NCBI RefSeq assembly: GCF_030406325.1
Contig: NZ_JAUEQY010000047.1
Span: 1 to 61,457, forward strand
Source of the DNA: Actinomadura sp. DC4
GTDB lineage: Bacteria; Actinomycetota; Actinomycetes; Streptosporangiales; Streptosporangiaceae
Length of the DNA: 61,457 bases
Direction of reading: 5' to 3'
The notes under the pieces: model-generated
The model's input: only the letters and a program-made list of their open reading frames with translations
The model's database searches: none
Told to the model about the DNA's origin: nothing
Shown here: positions 16,719 through 25,174 of the stretch, piece by piece
Layout: every line of letters starts with the position of its first letter
How positions within the stretch are numbered: position 1 is the first letter of the stretch
Made by a program: the position numbers and the translations under genes

Positions 16719-17416
16719 TCAGCCTCCTCGTGGTCGACGACGAACCGGTCGTACGGGAACTGCTGTCGGCCAGCCTGCGGTTCGCCGGTTTCGCGGTGAC
16801 CTCGGCGGCCACCGGCGCCGAGGCGGTGACCGCCGCCGTGAGCGAGCGGCCCGACCTCATCGTCCTCGACGTCATGCTGCCCGACATCGACGGGTTCGAG
16901 GTGGTCCGGCGGCTGGGCGAGCGCGGCGCTCGTACGGCCGGCGGCCCCGGTCACGTCCCGGTGCTGTTCCTCACCGCACGCGACACGACGCAGGACAAGA
17001 TCGACGGGCTCACCGCCGGAGGCGACGACTACGTCACGAAACCGTTCAGCGTGGAGGAGCTGATCGCCCGCATCCGGGCGATCCTCCGCCGCGCGGGCGG
17101 GCCGGCCGGCGCGGACACGCTGACCGTCGCCGACCTGGTGGTGGACCGCGCCGGGCATCAGGTACGCCGGGCGGGCCGCCCGGTCCGGGTGTCCCCGACG
17201 GAGTTCCGGCTGCTGCTCCTATTGGTGGAGAACGCCGGCCGCGTCCTGTCCAAGACCCAGATCCTGGACCGCGTCTGGCAGTACGACTTCGGCGGGGACG
17301 AGAGCATCGTCGAGTCCTACATCAGCTACCTGCGCCGCAAGGTCGACACGACCGAGCCGAAGCTCATCCACACCGTCTGGGGCGCCGGCTACGTCCTGCG
17401 CCGGCCGGCCCCGTGA
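16691..17416 (+). CDS. OmpR/PhoB-type response regulator
   Basis: A 241-residue response regulator. The receiver domain (about 9-130) has the acidic pair VVDDEP, phosphoacceptor Asp60 in IVLDVMLPD, the Thr of FLTARD and the Lys of YVTKPFS. The winged-helix domain (about 145-238) has the pattern SPTEFRLLLLLVENAGRVLS...YISYLRRKVD and ends GAGYVLRRP. The ATG at 16691 overlaps the upstream gene by 28 bases; a GTG at 16715 is an alternative start. It overlaps the kinase by four bases (GTGA), forming a two-component pair that probably controls the ABC exporter operon it belongs to. Confidence 0.93.
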   Translation: MEHREGPEVISLLVVDDEPVVRELLSASLRFAGFAVTSAATGAEAVTAAVSERPDLIVLDVMLPDIDGFEVVRRLGERGARTAGGPGHVPVLFLTARDTTQDKIDGLTAGGDDYVTKPFSVEELIARIRAILRRAGGPAGADTLTVADLVVDRAGHQVRRAGRPVRVSPTEFRLLLLLVENAGRVLSKTQILDRVWQYDFGGDESIVESYISYLRRKVDTTEPKLIHTVWGAGYVLRRPAP

Positions 17417-18879
17417 TGGCCCGGCGCCCGTCGCTGCGCGCCCGGCTCCTCGCGATCACGATGGCCCTGCTGGCGGCCGGGCTGGCGGTGGCGGGCGTTC
17501 TCGTCACCGGCGCGCTCCGCGGTCACCTGGTGAAGCGTGTGGACGAGCAGGTGACCCCGCTCGCGACGGCCGTCTCGCGGCTCCCGCCCTCGTTGCTCAC
17601 CTCGGAGCGCGACGGGACGTTCCCGAGGAAGATCCTGGCCGGGAACACCGACCTGATCGGCGACCTCTTCATCGTCCGCCTCACCCCGGATGGCGGCACG
17701 GAAGGCGTGGTGCGCTCGCCGGACACGGCGGGGCCGTCACTTCCCCGCCTGGACGAGCGCGCCGTGGCGGCGCACGGCGGCCGGCCGTTCGAGACGGCGG
17801 GCCGAGGCGGAGACCGCTGGCGGGTGATCGCGCTGCACCAGGTCGCGGGTGGCAGCGTCGTGGTCGCGGCCTCGCTGCACGGCGTGAACGCCACGATCGG
17901 CCGGCTGCGCGCCGACTGCGCGCTCACCGGGGCCGTGGTCCTGCTGCTGCTCGGCGTCGCGGGCTGGTTCGCCGTACGGGCGGGGCTGCGCCCGCTACAC
18001 CGCATCGAGGGCACCGCCGCCGCGATCGCCGGGGGCGACCTGTCGCACCGGGTCCCCGACCTCGCCGCGCCCGGCACCGAGGTCGGCCGGCTGTCCGCGG
18101 CGCTGAACGGGATGCTCGCCCAGATCGAGTCCGCCTTCGAGGCCCAGGCGGACTCCGAGGCGCGGATGCGCCGCTTCGTCGCCGACGCCAGTCACGAGCT
18201 CCGCACCCCACTGTCCGGCATCAAGGGCTTCGCCGAGCTCTACCGGATGGGCGGGCTGCCCGAGCGCGCGGACGTCGACCGTACGATGCTCCGCATCGAG
18301 AGCGAGGCCACCCGGCTCGCCCGGCTGGTGGAGGACCTGCTGCTCCTGGCCCGGCTGGACGGCCACCACGGCAGCGGCGACCTCCCGCTGCAGCCGGCCC
18401 CGATGGACCTGCGGACCCTCGCCGCCGACGCGCTGCACGACCTGCGCGCCCTCGACCCCGGCCGTCCGGTCCGGCTCACCGGTCCGGAGGGCGGGCCGCC
18501 CGCGAGCGCGCCGGTCCTTGGCGATGAGTCGCGGCTGCGCCAGGCCGTGAGCAACCTGGTCGGCAACGCGGTCACGCACACGCCCGCCGGCACCCCGGTA
18601 CGCGTCACGGTCGGCACGGAGGGCGAGGAGGCGGTGCTGACCGTCGCGGACGAGGGGCCCGGCCTGACCGGGGAGCAGGCCGCTCTGGTGTTCGAGCGGT
18701 TCTACCGCGCGGACGTCTCGCGCAGCCGCAGTGGAAACGGCGGCGCCGGTCTCGGCCTGGCCATCGTGCACTCCGTGGTCGCCGCGCACGACGGACGGGT
18801 CGAGCTGCGTACGGCGCCGGGCGAGGGCACCGAGTTCCGGCTGGTCCTGCCCGCTCTCACGGACGACCGTGCACGGTGA
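17413..18879 (+). CDS. Sensor histidine kinase
   Basis: A 488-residue membrane-bound kinase. Transmembrane segments at about 14-36 and 172-194 flank a ~135-residue extracellular sensor domain. A HAMP region follows (PLHRIEGTAAAIAGGDLSHR), then the H-box with His261 (FVADASHELRTPLSGIKGF), the N-box (RQAVSNLVGNAVTHTP), the G1 box DEGPGL and the G2 box GLGLAIVHSV. The layout is of the MtrB/PrrB/TcrY-like class that pairs with OmpR-type regulators. It is the last gene of the operon; its 3' end overlaps the convergent acyltransferase gene by 23 bases. The signal is unknown. Confidence 0.93.
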   Translation: MMARRPSLRARLLAITMALLAAGLAVAGVLVTGALRGHLVKRVDEQVTPLATAVSRLPPSLLTSERDGTFPRKILAGNTDLIGDLFIVRLTPDGGTEGVVRSPDTAGPSLPRLDERAVAAHGGRPFETAGRGGDRWRVIALHQVAGGSVVVAASLHGVNATIGRLRADCALTGAVVLLLLGVAGWFAVRAGLRPLHRIEGTAAAIAGGDLSHRVPDLAAPGTEVGRLSAALNGMLAQIESAFEAQADSEARMRRFVADASHELRTPLSGIKGFAELYRMGGLPERADVDRTMLRIESEATRLARLVEDLLLLARLDGHHGSGDLPLQPAPMDLRTLAADALHDLRALDPGRPVRLTGPEGGPPASAPVLGDESRLRQAVSNLVGNAVTHTPAGTPVRVTVGTEGEEAVLTVADEGPGLTGEQAALVFERFYRADVSRSRSGNGGAGLGLAIVHSVVAAHDGRVELRTAPGEGTEFRLVLPALTDDRAR

Positions 18880-20107
18880 CGTCGCTCTGCTGCTCCACGG
18901 GGGCCGCGGGCCGGACCAGGACCGCGCTGCCGAGCACGAGGACCGCGCAGGCCAGCAGCGGCGGGGCCAGCACCATCGGGCGCCCGATCCGGCGCGTCGG
19001 CCGCTCGATCAGCGCGAACGACAGGACCCCGAGCGCGAGGGTCACGGCGAGCTGGGCGGCGATCACGGCCGGGCCGCCGGGGTGGGCGGTGTGGGTCGCG
19101 TAAACGTGCACGGGCCAGTGCCACAGGTACAGCGAGTAGCTCAGCCGCCCGATCCACACGACCGGTCCCGCGGCGAGGATCCGGGTGGCCACGGCGCCGG
19201 GCGCCACCACCAGGTAGGCGATCACCAGTGCGGCGGAGACGCCGGCCAGGACCAGCCCTCCGTCATAGAGCCAGCCGGCCTCGATGCGGCCCACCGTCCA
19301 GAGCGCGACCAGTGAGGCCAGCGCCAGCGCGAACACCGAACGCGCCAGCGCGCGGCGGCGGCCGGTCAGCGTCCGGTCCCAGGATCCGTTCGGCCCGGGC
19401 GCGTCGCGAGTGAGCGCGAGGGCGCACAGCACTCCGAGCAGGAGCGCCCCGCTGCGGGTGTCGGTGCCGAGGTAGGCGCGGTCGACGCCGTCCGTGCCCT
19501 GGAGCACCGCCGCCGCGGTGTAGGAGACCACCGCGCCCGCGCCCGCAGTCATGGCCAGGACCCGCCGCGAACGGGTGAGCGTCATGATGAGGATCAGCAG
19601 CGGCGGCCAGACCAGGTAGAACTGCTCCTCGACCGCCAGTGACCACAGATGCGTGAGCGGGGTGGCGTCGGCGAGCGCGCCCCAGTAGCCGAGGTTCGTG
19701 AAGATCGCGTACCAGTTCGAGACGTACGCCAGCGCCGCCACGGTCTGCGCGTCGGTCGTGGCCCGCAGCTCGGGCAGCGCGCCGAGGCGGAGCCACAGCT
19801 GGACCACGACGAGGAGCGCCATGACGGTCGGCAGCAGCCGCCGGGCCCGGCGTGCCCAGAACCGTTTCCAGTCGATCGCAGCGGTACGCCGCCACTCGAT
19901 CAGCAGGAGACGGGTGATGACGTAGCCGGAGATGACGAAGAACAGATCGACGCCGAGGAAGCCGCCGGGGACGCCCATCCCGAAGTGGAAGGCGATCACC
20001 CCGGCCACCGCGACCGCGCGGAGCCCGTCGACGGCGCCGATCCTCACCGACGTGTGCGTACGGGCCACACGAGGCGGGGCGCGGTCCACCCTGACCGATT
20101 CGATCAT
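18857..20107 (-). CDS. Acyltransferase 3 family membrane protein (OafA-like)
   Basis: A 416-residue integral membrane O-acyltransferase. Family motifs are present: DGLRAVAVAGVIAFHFG with the catalytic His (about residue 42), GFLGVDLFFVISGYVIT, the basic motif RFWARRARRLLPT and the signature HLWSLAVEEQFYLVWP. About ten transmembrane segments are expected. Such enzymes transfer acetyl groups to surface polysaccharides or glycolipids. Many OafA proteins carry a C-terminal SGNH domain; here that domain is absent, but a separate secreted SGNH-type lipoprotein lies upstream on the same strand (20418-21245), so the two may work together. Confidence 0.92.
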   Translation of the reverse strand: MIESVRVDRAPPRVARTHTSVRIGAVDGLRAVAVAGVIAFHFGMGVPGGFLGVDLFFVISGYVITRLLLIEWRRTAAIDWKRFWARRARRLLPTVMALLVVVQLWLRLGALPELRATTDAQTVAALAYVSNWYAIFTNLGYWGALADATPLTHLWSLAVEEQFYLVWPPLLILIMTLTRSRRVLAMTAGAGAVVSYTAAAVLQGTDGVDRAYLGTDTRSGALLLGVLCALALTRDAPGPNGSWDRTLTGRRRALARSVFALALASLVALWTVGRIEAGWLYDGGLVLAGVSAALVIAYLVVAPGAVATRILAAGPVVWIGRLSYSLYLWHWPVHVYATHTAHPGGPAVIAAQLAVTLALGVLSFALIERPTRRIGRPMVLAPPLLACAVLVLGSAVLVRPAAPVEQQSDVTVHGRP

Positions 20108-20140
20108 TCAGGCCCGCCCTGCTTCGTGGTCATCGGCGTC

Positions 20141-20383
20141 TCAGCGCACGTACAGGTCGAAGGCGGGGACGCCCGCCTTGTCATAGTCGTTCTCGCAGCG
20201 GAAGCCACGGGCCTGCCGGTGGGAGACCATGACCTGGCCCGCGGTCTGGCAGGCGGCGATCGCTTTGTAGAAGCGGACGAAACGCCACCCGTCGGTGCCC
20301 GCCCGCGCCCCGGCCGCGGAGCCGAGCACGGACGCGAAGGCCATCGCGCCGGCGAGCGCGAGAGCGGTTCTGCGGAAGTTCAT
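20141..20383 (-). CDS. Small secreted protein of unknown function
   Basis: An 80-residue protein with a signal peptide (about 1-28, ending AGARAG) and a mature part of ~52 residues with two cysteines (AACQTAG and GFRCEND), which could form a disulfide. No family is recognised. It lies between the SGNH lipoprotein and the acyltransferase on the same strand (34-bp gaps on both sides), so it is probably cotranscribed with them and may act at the cell surface. Confidence 0.65.
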   Translation of the reverse strand: MNFRRTALALAGAMAFASVLGSAAGARAGTDGWRFVRFYKAIAACQTAGQVMVSHRQARGFRCENDYDKAGVPAFDLYVR

Positions 20384-20417
20384 CTGACGGTCCCCTCGTC
20401 GAGTTGAGTCGTCTGGT

Positions 20418-21245
20418 CTAGGACCTGCCGCCGTTCTTGCGCCGGTCGAGCAGATCGGCGTGGATGGAGTTGAGGAGCCAGCGGCCGAGCCGGTCGTGCG
20501 TGGTGCCCGACGGATGGCCCGTCTCGTCGTAGACCTGGATGCCGGAGACCTGCCGGGGACACACCTTGGCCGCCGTGCAGAGCTGGCCGTGCAGATCCAG
20601 CAGCGCGGCGTTCGGATGCCGGCGCGCCGCCGCCTGGATCGCGGCGTTCATGGCGTCGGAGTTCGCCCGGCTCGCGGCTTCGTTGTCGACGACGGTCGGC
20701 AGGTAGACCCGTGCGCCGCCGGCGCCGAGAACGCCGATGGCCCGGTCGATCTGCGCGTCGAATCGCCGCCGGAAGCCCGGATCGGTGATCGAGCTGACGC
20801 CCTTGCCGCCGGGAAGCTCCTGGGAGTCCTGACCGTCCCAGTAGCCCACCTCCAGCAGCGCGGCCGCCGGCCGGTACTTCGACACCAGATCGCGCCAGCG
20901 CTCGGGCCACCGGTTGCACTCCGCGGGCGCCGCGACCATCTTGCCCCGCCGGCGGATGCGGACCGGCTGCATCAGCCCGCAGCCGGGCCGTCCCGCGTTC
21001 ACGACGACGTTGCGGCGGTCGCGGTCGGCGTCGGCCGCGCCGACACCGAGGTTGCGGGCCCACGAGTCACCGACCACGAGCAGCGTCAGTCCCCGTACCG
21101 CGGGGGACAGGGCCGTGTCACCGACCGGAACCGGCATCGGGGTCGGCTCCCGCGGCCCCCCGGCCCGTCCCGTGCAGCCCGTCAGCGTCAGTGCGGCGGC
21201 CACGGAGACGAGAATGCTTCTTGGACGAAGCACGCCATTTCCCAT
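20418..21245 (-). CDS. SGNH-hydrolase-like lipoprotein
   Basis: A ~275-residue exported protein. The N terminus carries a lipobox (ALTLTGCTG) after a hydrophobic segment. The SGNH block I motif is VVGDSWARN, and the C-terminal block reads GTTHDRLGRWLLN with the catalytic Asp/His arrangement. This is the SGNH-like domain found fused to OafA-type acyltransferases. The ATG at 21245 has GGGGG five bases upstream and is preferred to the GTG at 21251. It is upstream of a small secreted protein and an acyltransferase 3 gene, so a role in polysaccharide O-acylation on the outer face of the membrane is inferred. Confidence 0.78.
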   Translation of the reverse strand: MGNGVLRPRSILVSVAAALTLTGCTGRAGGPREPTPMPVPVGDTALSPAVRGLTLLVVGDSWARNLGVGAADADRDRRNVVVNAGRPGCGLMQPVRIRRRGKMVAAPAECNRWPERWRDLVSKYRPAAALLEVGYWDGQDSQELPGGKGVSSITDPGFRRRFDAQIDRAIGVLGAGGARVYLPTVVDNEAASRANSDAMNAAIQAAARRHPNAALLDLHGQLCTAAKVCPRQVSGIQVYDETGHPSGTTHDRLGRWLLNSIHADLLDRRKNGGRS

Positions 21246-21679
21246 GGTCACCCCCGTGACGTCGACTTCGGCTGACCCAACGTATGCGAGGCCGAATTCT
21301 TCGCGGGCAAATGAGGGCGATATTTCGGGTCAACACTCTTTCAAAACCTGACGGCGACTCACCGGAACGGCCCGGGAATGGAGAGTGAGACCGCCCATTG
21401 ATGATTGTCGAGAAAGGTCATCCGGTAATGGTCGGACATAAGCTGCTTATGGTCTCTTCCGCCTGCTGATGGGAATATGCGGGTCGCTCGCCGCGGCGTC
21501 GGCGGACCCGAGCCCGCCGCACCAGATGAACCTGCCCAAACCGGCCCCTCCGGGGCGGCGACACCGGCCTGGACTTCCGGCCGGACACGACGCACCACGA
21601 CGACCCTGGAGGCGTCCAGGCCGGCGCCTACCTCCGCGCCCACGTCCCGGAACTGGCCGGCCTGGAAAGCTGAGGAGGC
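21246..21679 (+). other. 434-bp gap, possible short coding remnant
   Basis: The 5' side is relatively AT-rich and should hold the SGNH gene promoter (reading leftward). In the plus frame ending with a stop at 21671-21673, the last ~38 codons (LDFRPDTTHHDDP... to AGLES) have protein-like composition, but no start or upstream continuation is seen. It may be the tail of a lost gene. Nothing else is visible. Confidence 0.3.
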
Positions 21680-22966
21680 TCAGAGCCGCTCGACGGTCTC
21701 CGCGGCCTGCAGCACTCCCCGCGTGTCCAGTACCAGCGCGGCCCGCAGCGCGACCATCGACAGGTCGAACGTCCGGTGCGGCTGCAGCAGGATGACCAGA
21801 TTGGCCGCTTCCAGCGCCTCGTCCAGGTCGTCGGCACGGGTCACGGGGACGCCGTCGGCCGACCAGTCCCGGATGAGCGGGTCGAAGTAACTCACCTGCG
21901 CCCCGGCGGCCCGCAGCCGCCGTGCCAGCGGCGTGGCCGGCGACTCGCGGCCATCGGCGATGTCGGGCTTGTAGGTGACGCCGAGCAGCAGGATGGTGGC
22001 CCCGTTGGCGCAGCGCCCGTGCCGATGCAGCATGCGCATCGCGCGCTCCGCGACGTACGCCGGCATCCCGTCGTTGACCTGCTGGGCCAGCTCGGCGAAC
22101 CGGAACTGCCGCCCCAGCCGCCGCACGCGGTGCGACAGGTAACTCGGGTCGATCGGGATGCAGTGGCCTCCGACGCCGGGGCCGGGGCGGAAGGGCTGGT
22201 AGCCGAACGGTTTGGTGGCCGCCGCCGCGATGGTGTCCCACACGTCGATCGCCAGTTCGTCGCACAGTACCGCGATCTCGTTGACCAGCGCGATGTTGAC
22301 CTGCCGGTAGGTGTTCTCCAGCAGCTTGGCCATCTCCGCCTCGCGGGTGCCGCGCACCGGCACGACCTGCTCCACGAGCTTGCCGTAGAAGGCCATGGCG
22401 CGGTCGAGGCACGCGCTGGTGACCCCACCGACGATCTTCGGTGTGTTGTGCAGTGCGTAGTCCGGGTTGCCCGGGTCGATGCGTTCCGGGGAGTACGCCA
22501 GGTGGAAATCGATCCCCGCCATGAGCCCGCCCTTCTCCAGCAGCGGGCGTACGACCTCCTCGGTCGTACCGGGCCAGGTGGTCGACTCCAGCACGACGAG
22601 AGTGTCGGGGCCGAGATGCTCGGCGAGCATCCGCACGGCCCCGGTCACCGCGCCGAGGTCGGGCCGCCGGTCCTCGTCCAGCGGCGTCGGCACGCAGATC
22701 ACGACCGTGTCGGCCGCCGCCAGGACGCGTTCGTCCGTGGTCGCGCGGAACCCCTGCGCGAGGAACGTCGCGACGTCGCCGTCGGATATGTCGTCCACGT
22801 GTGAGATGCCCGCGTTGAGCAGGTCGACGAGGCGGGAGTCGATGTCGAGCCCGACGACCCGCATCCCGCCGCGAACGGCCTCGCGGACCATCGGCATCCC
22901 GACGTATCCGAGCCCGATCACCGCGAGGTCCCACTCGATGACCCGGTCGCCTCGTGTCTGGTCCAT
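21680..22966 (-). CDS. Nucleotide-sugar (UDP-sugar) 6-dehydrogenase
   Basis: A 428-residue enzyme of the UDP-glucose/UDP-ManNAc dehydrogenase family. The NAD-binding motif is VIGLGYVGMPM near the N terminus; VCVPTPLDE and ESTTWPGTT belong to the NAD domain; catalytic Cys269 is in GVGGHCIPIDP; the C-terminal UDP-binding domain has LLLGVTYKPDIADGRESP. It oxidises the C6 hydroxyl of a UDP-sugar to a uronic acid in the cytoplasm. The SPERIDPGN motif and length favour the WecC/WbpA-like ManNAc/GlcNAc branch, but the substrate is not certain. A G-rich site precedes the ATG. The product would feed the surface polysaccharide made by the neighbouring epimerases and glycosyltransferase. Confidence 0.9.
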   Translation of the reverse strand: MDQTRGDRVIEWDLAVIGLGYVGMPMVREAVRGGMRVVGLDIDSRLVDLLNAGISHVDDISDGDVATFLAQGFRATTDERVLAAADTVVICVPTPLDEDRRPDLGAVTGAVRMLAEHLGPDTLVVLESTTWPGTTEEVVRPLLEKGGLMAGIDFHLAYSPERIDPGNPDYALHNTPKIVGGVTSACLDRAMAFYGKLVEQVVPVRGTREAEMAKLLENTYRQVNIALVNEIAVLCDELAIDVWDTIAAAATKPFGYQPFRPGPGVGGHCIPIDPSYLSHRVRRLGRQFRFAELAQQVNDGMPAYVAERAMRMLHRHGRCANGATILLLGVTYKPDIADGRESPATPLARRLRAAGAQVSYFDPLIRDWSADGVPVTRADDLDEALEAANLVILLQPHRTFDLSMVALRAALVLDTRGVLQAAETVERL

Positions 22967-23039
22967 TACGCCCCCCGGTATCGTCTACCGGCCCACGTCT
23001 CTCGCGGGCCGTAGCTGACTTCGTCTCTGCCCGCCTCGG

Positions 23040-23996
23040 TCAGGGCATCGCCGCGTTCTCGGCGTACGCCTCCTGCTCGCGGAACCACGCCACGGTCCGC
23101 GCCAGCCCGGCGTCCAGTGGTACCGCGGCGGCCGACGGGAACAGGTGCCGGAGGCGGGCGTCGGCCGCCTGAGAGTCGCGTACGTCCCCGGCCCGCGCCG
23201 GCCCGTGCCGCACCTCGACCGCCCGGTCGAGGACGCCGGCCAGCCGCCGGGTCAGCTCGGAGATCGACAGCCGGGTGCCGAACGCCAGGTTCACCGGCTC
23301 GTCGCTCACGACCCGCCGCATCACGGCGTCGGCGAGCACCGCGGTGACCGTCCCGACGAACGTGAAGTCGCGCGTCTGCGCGCCGTCGCCGTGAATCAAC
23401 AGAGGCTCGCCGCGCAGCGCCGCGTCGACGAACGCCGGGATCACCGCCGCGTACGCGTGCCCGGCCGGCTGCAGCGGGCCGTAGACGTTGAAGAAGCGGA
23501 ACGGCAACACCGGCAGACCGAAGCTGGCACCGTACGCGAGCGTGTAGGCCTCGGCGGCGAGCTTGGCGGCCCCGTACGGGCTGAGCGGCCGGGTGGGCAG
23601 GTCCTCGTGCTTGGGCAGCGTCGGCACCGCGCCGTACACCGACGAGGACGAGGCCGCCACCACGTGGACCGACGCACGCCGGCAGGCCTCCAGGACGCGG
23701 ACCGTCCCGGTGGCGTTGACCTCGTGGCTGGCCATCGGATCGGCCAGCGAGCGGGGCACGGAGGGGCGGGCCGCCAGGTGGACGACCGCGTCCGCGCGGT
23801 CCACGAGCGGCGTGAGCACGTCGGGGTCGAGGATGCTCGCCCGTACGAGCCTCGCGCCGGTGCCGTGGAGGTTCTCGGCCCGGCCGGTGCTGAGGTCGTC
23901 GAGCGCGACGACCTCCTTCACCTGCGGCCGTGCCAGCAGCTCACGGCAGAGATTCGCGCCGATGAAACCGGCACCCCCGGTGATGAGGACTCTCAT
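23040..23996 (-). CDS. NAD-dependent sugar epimerase/dehydratase
   Basis: A 318-residue extended SDR enzyme of the UDP-glucose 4-epimerase class. It has the Rossmann motif TGGAGFIGANL at residues 7-17, the loop LDDLSTGRAENL, the catalytic Ser region AASSSSVYG and YGAAK with Tyr/Lys, and the family string FRFFNVYGPLQPAG. The ATG at 23996 overlaps the stop of the upstream glycosyltransferase (ATGA), so it is the last of three coupled genes. It interconverts or modifies a nucleotide sugar for polysaccharide synthesis; the exact sugar is unknown. Confidence 0.9.
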   Translation of the reverse strand: MRVLITGGAGFIGANLCRELLARPQVKEVVALDDLSTGRAENLHGTGARLVRASILDPDVLTPLVDRADAVVHLAARPSVPRSLADPMASHEVNATGTVRVLEACRRASVHVVAASSSSVYGAVPTLPKHEDLPTRPLSPYGAAKLAAEAYTLAYGASFGLPVLPFRFFNVYGPLQPAGHAYAAVIPAFVDAALRGEPLLIHGDGAQTRDFTFVGTVTAVLADAVMRRVVSDEPVNLAFGTRLSISELTRRLAGVLDRAVEVRHGPARAGDVRDSQAADARLRHLFPSAAAVPLDAGLARTVAWFREQEAYAENAAMP

Positions 23997-25174
23997 CGCG
24001 CCTCCTCTTTCTCTCGAGCGGGCCACCCGCCCCGTTCTTCGGTGATGGACGTGTAGATCGCGGCCACGTCGGAGACGAGGCGGCCGGGACCGAACCGCTG
24101 CTCGGTCCACGCGCGCGCCCGCAGGCTCATCTCGCGCCGCGTCGGCTCGTCCAGAAGCAGCCGCGCCGCGCGGGCGGCGAGTTCGCCGGCGTCGCAGGGG
24201 CCGAGCAGGCCAGTGACGCCGTCCACGACGACCTCGCCGACGCTGCCGACGTTCGTCGCCACGACGGGCACACCGGCGAGCCCGGCCTCGATCAGCGAGA
24301 CCGGCATGCCTTCGTTGTCGGAGGTGAGCAGCACCAGGTCGGCCGCCGCGTACACCGTCTCGACGTCGGCGCGCCAGCCCACCGTCCGCAGAGCGGTCCC
24401 GAACTCGCCGGCCGCGGCGGTCACCTCGCCGGCCGCGTCGCCGCTGCCGCACACGACGAACCGCACGCCCGGTACGAGACGGCGCAGCTCACGCGCGACG
24501 CGGACCAGCCGATCGGGCCGCTTGACACGGGTCAGCCGGCCCACATACGCGACGACCGGCTCCTCACCGGGGACGCCCAGCGCGAGCCGGGCGGCGGCGC
24601 GGTCGGGCAGCGGCCCGAGGGCGGTCCCCGGCGGCACCACGGCGTACTGGTGGGGACGGCCGATGCCCGCCGCGACCAGCTCGTCGCGGACCTGCGCGCC
24701 GACGGCGACCAGGCGGTCGCACCGCCGTGCGGCCAGCCGTTCGGCGGCCACCACGAGACGCGTCCTGCCGGGTGAGAAGTAGCCGTACAGCAGATGGCCG
24801 TGGAACGTGTGCACGCGGGCGGGCACGCGCGCCAGCACCGCCGCCGCACGCCCGAGGAAACCGGCCTTGGCCATGTGCGTGTGCACGATGTGCGGCCGGA
24901 ACCTGCGCATCTCGGCGGCCAGGGACGCGACCGCGCGCAGGTCGTCCGCCGGGCGCACCGAGCGCCCGAGCGCCGTCATCCGGCGCGCCTCGACGTCGGT
25001 GCCCCGCAGGTCCAGGTGGTCGGCCTCGCCCGGCTCGACGAGGCCCGTGTAGAGCCGCTGGTCGAAGCGGCCGGGATCCAGGCCGCGCATGAGGACGCTC
25101 GCCTGCAGCGCCGGGCCGCCGACGTTCATGCGCGTGATGACGCGCATCACCCGGATCCGCTCGGCGCCGCTCAC
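23993..25174 (-). CDS. GT4-family glycosyltransferase
   Basis: A 393-residue GT-B glycosyltransferase. The N-terminal acceptor domain has RVITRMNVGGPALQ and HTHMAKAGFLGR; the C-terminal donor domain has VAYVGRLTRVKRPDRLV and the EX7E-type site LTSDNEGMPVSLIEAGLAG. The GTG at 25174 overlaps the stop of the upstream epimerase (GTGA) and is chosen over a longer open frame that runs back into that gene. It would transfer a sugar to a lipid-linked or polysaccharide acceptor at the inner membrane face. It is the middle gene of the epimerase-GT-epimerase operon. Confidence 0.9.
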   Translation of the reverse strand: MSGAERIRVMRVITRMNVGGPALQASVLMRGLDPGRFDQRLYTGLVEPGEADHLDLRGTDVEARRMTALGRSVRPADDLRAVASLAAEMRRFRPHIVHTHMAKAGFLGRAAAVLARVPARVHTFHGHLLYGYFSPGRTRLVVAAERLAARRCDRLVAVGAQVRDELVAAGIGRPHQYAVVPPGTALGPLPDRAAARLALGVPGEEPVVAYVGRLTRVKRPDRLVRVARELRRLVPGVRFVVCGSGDAAGEVTAAAGEFGTALRTVGWRADVETVYAAADLVLLTSDNEGMPVSLIEAGLAGVPVVATNVGSVGEVVVDGVTGLLGPCDAGELAARAARLLLDEPTRREMSLRARAWTEQRFGPGRLVSDVAAIYTSITEERGGWPAREKEEAR

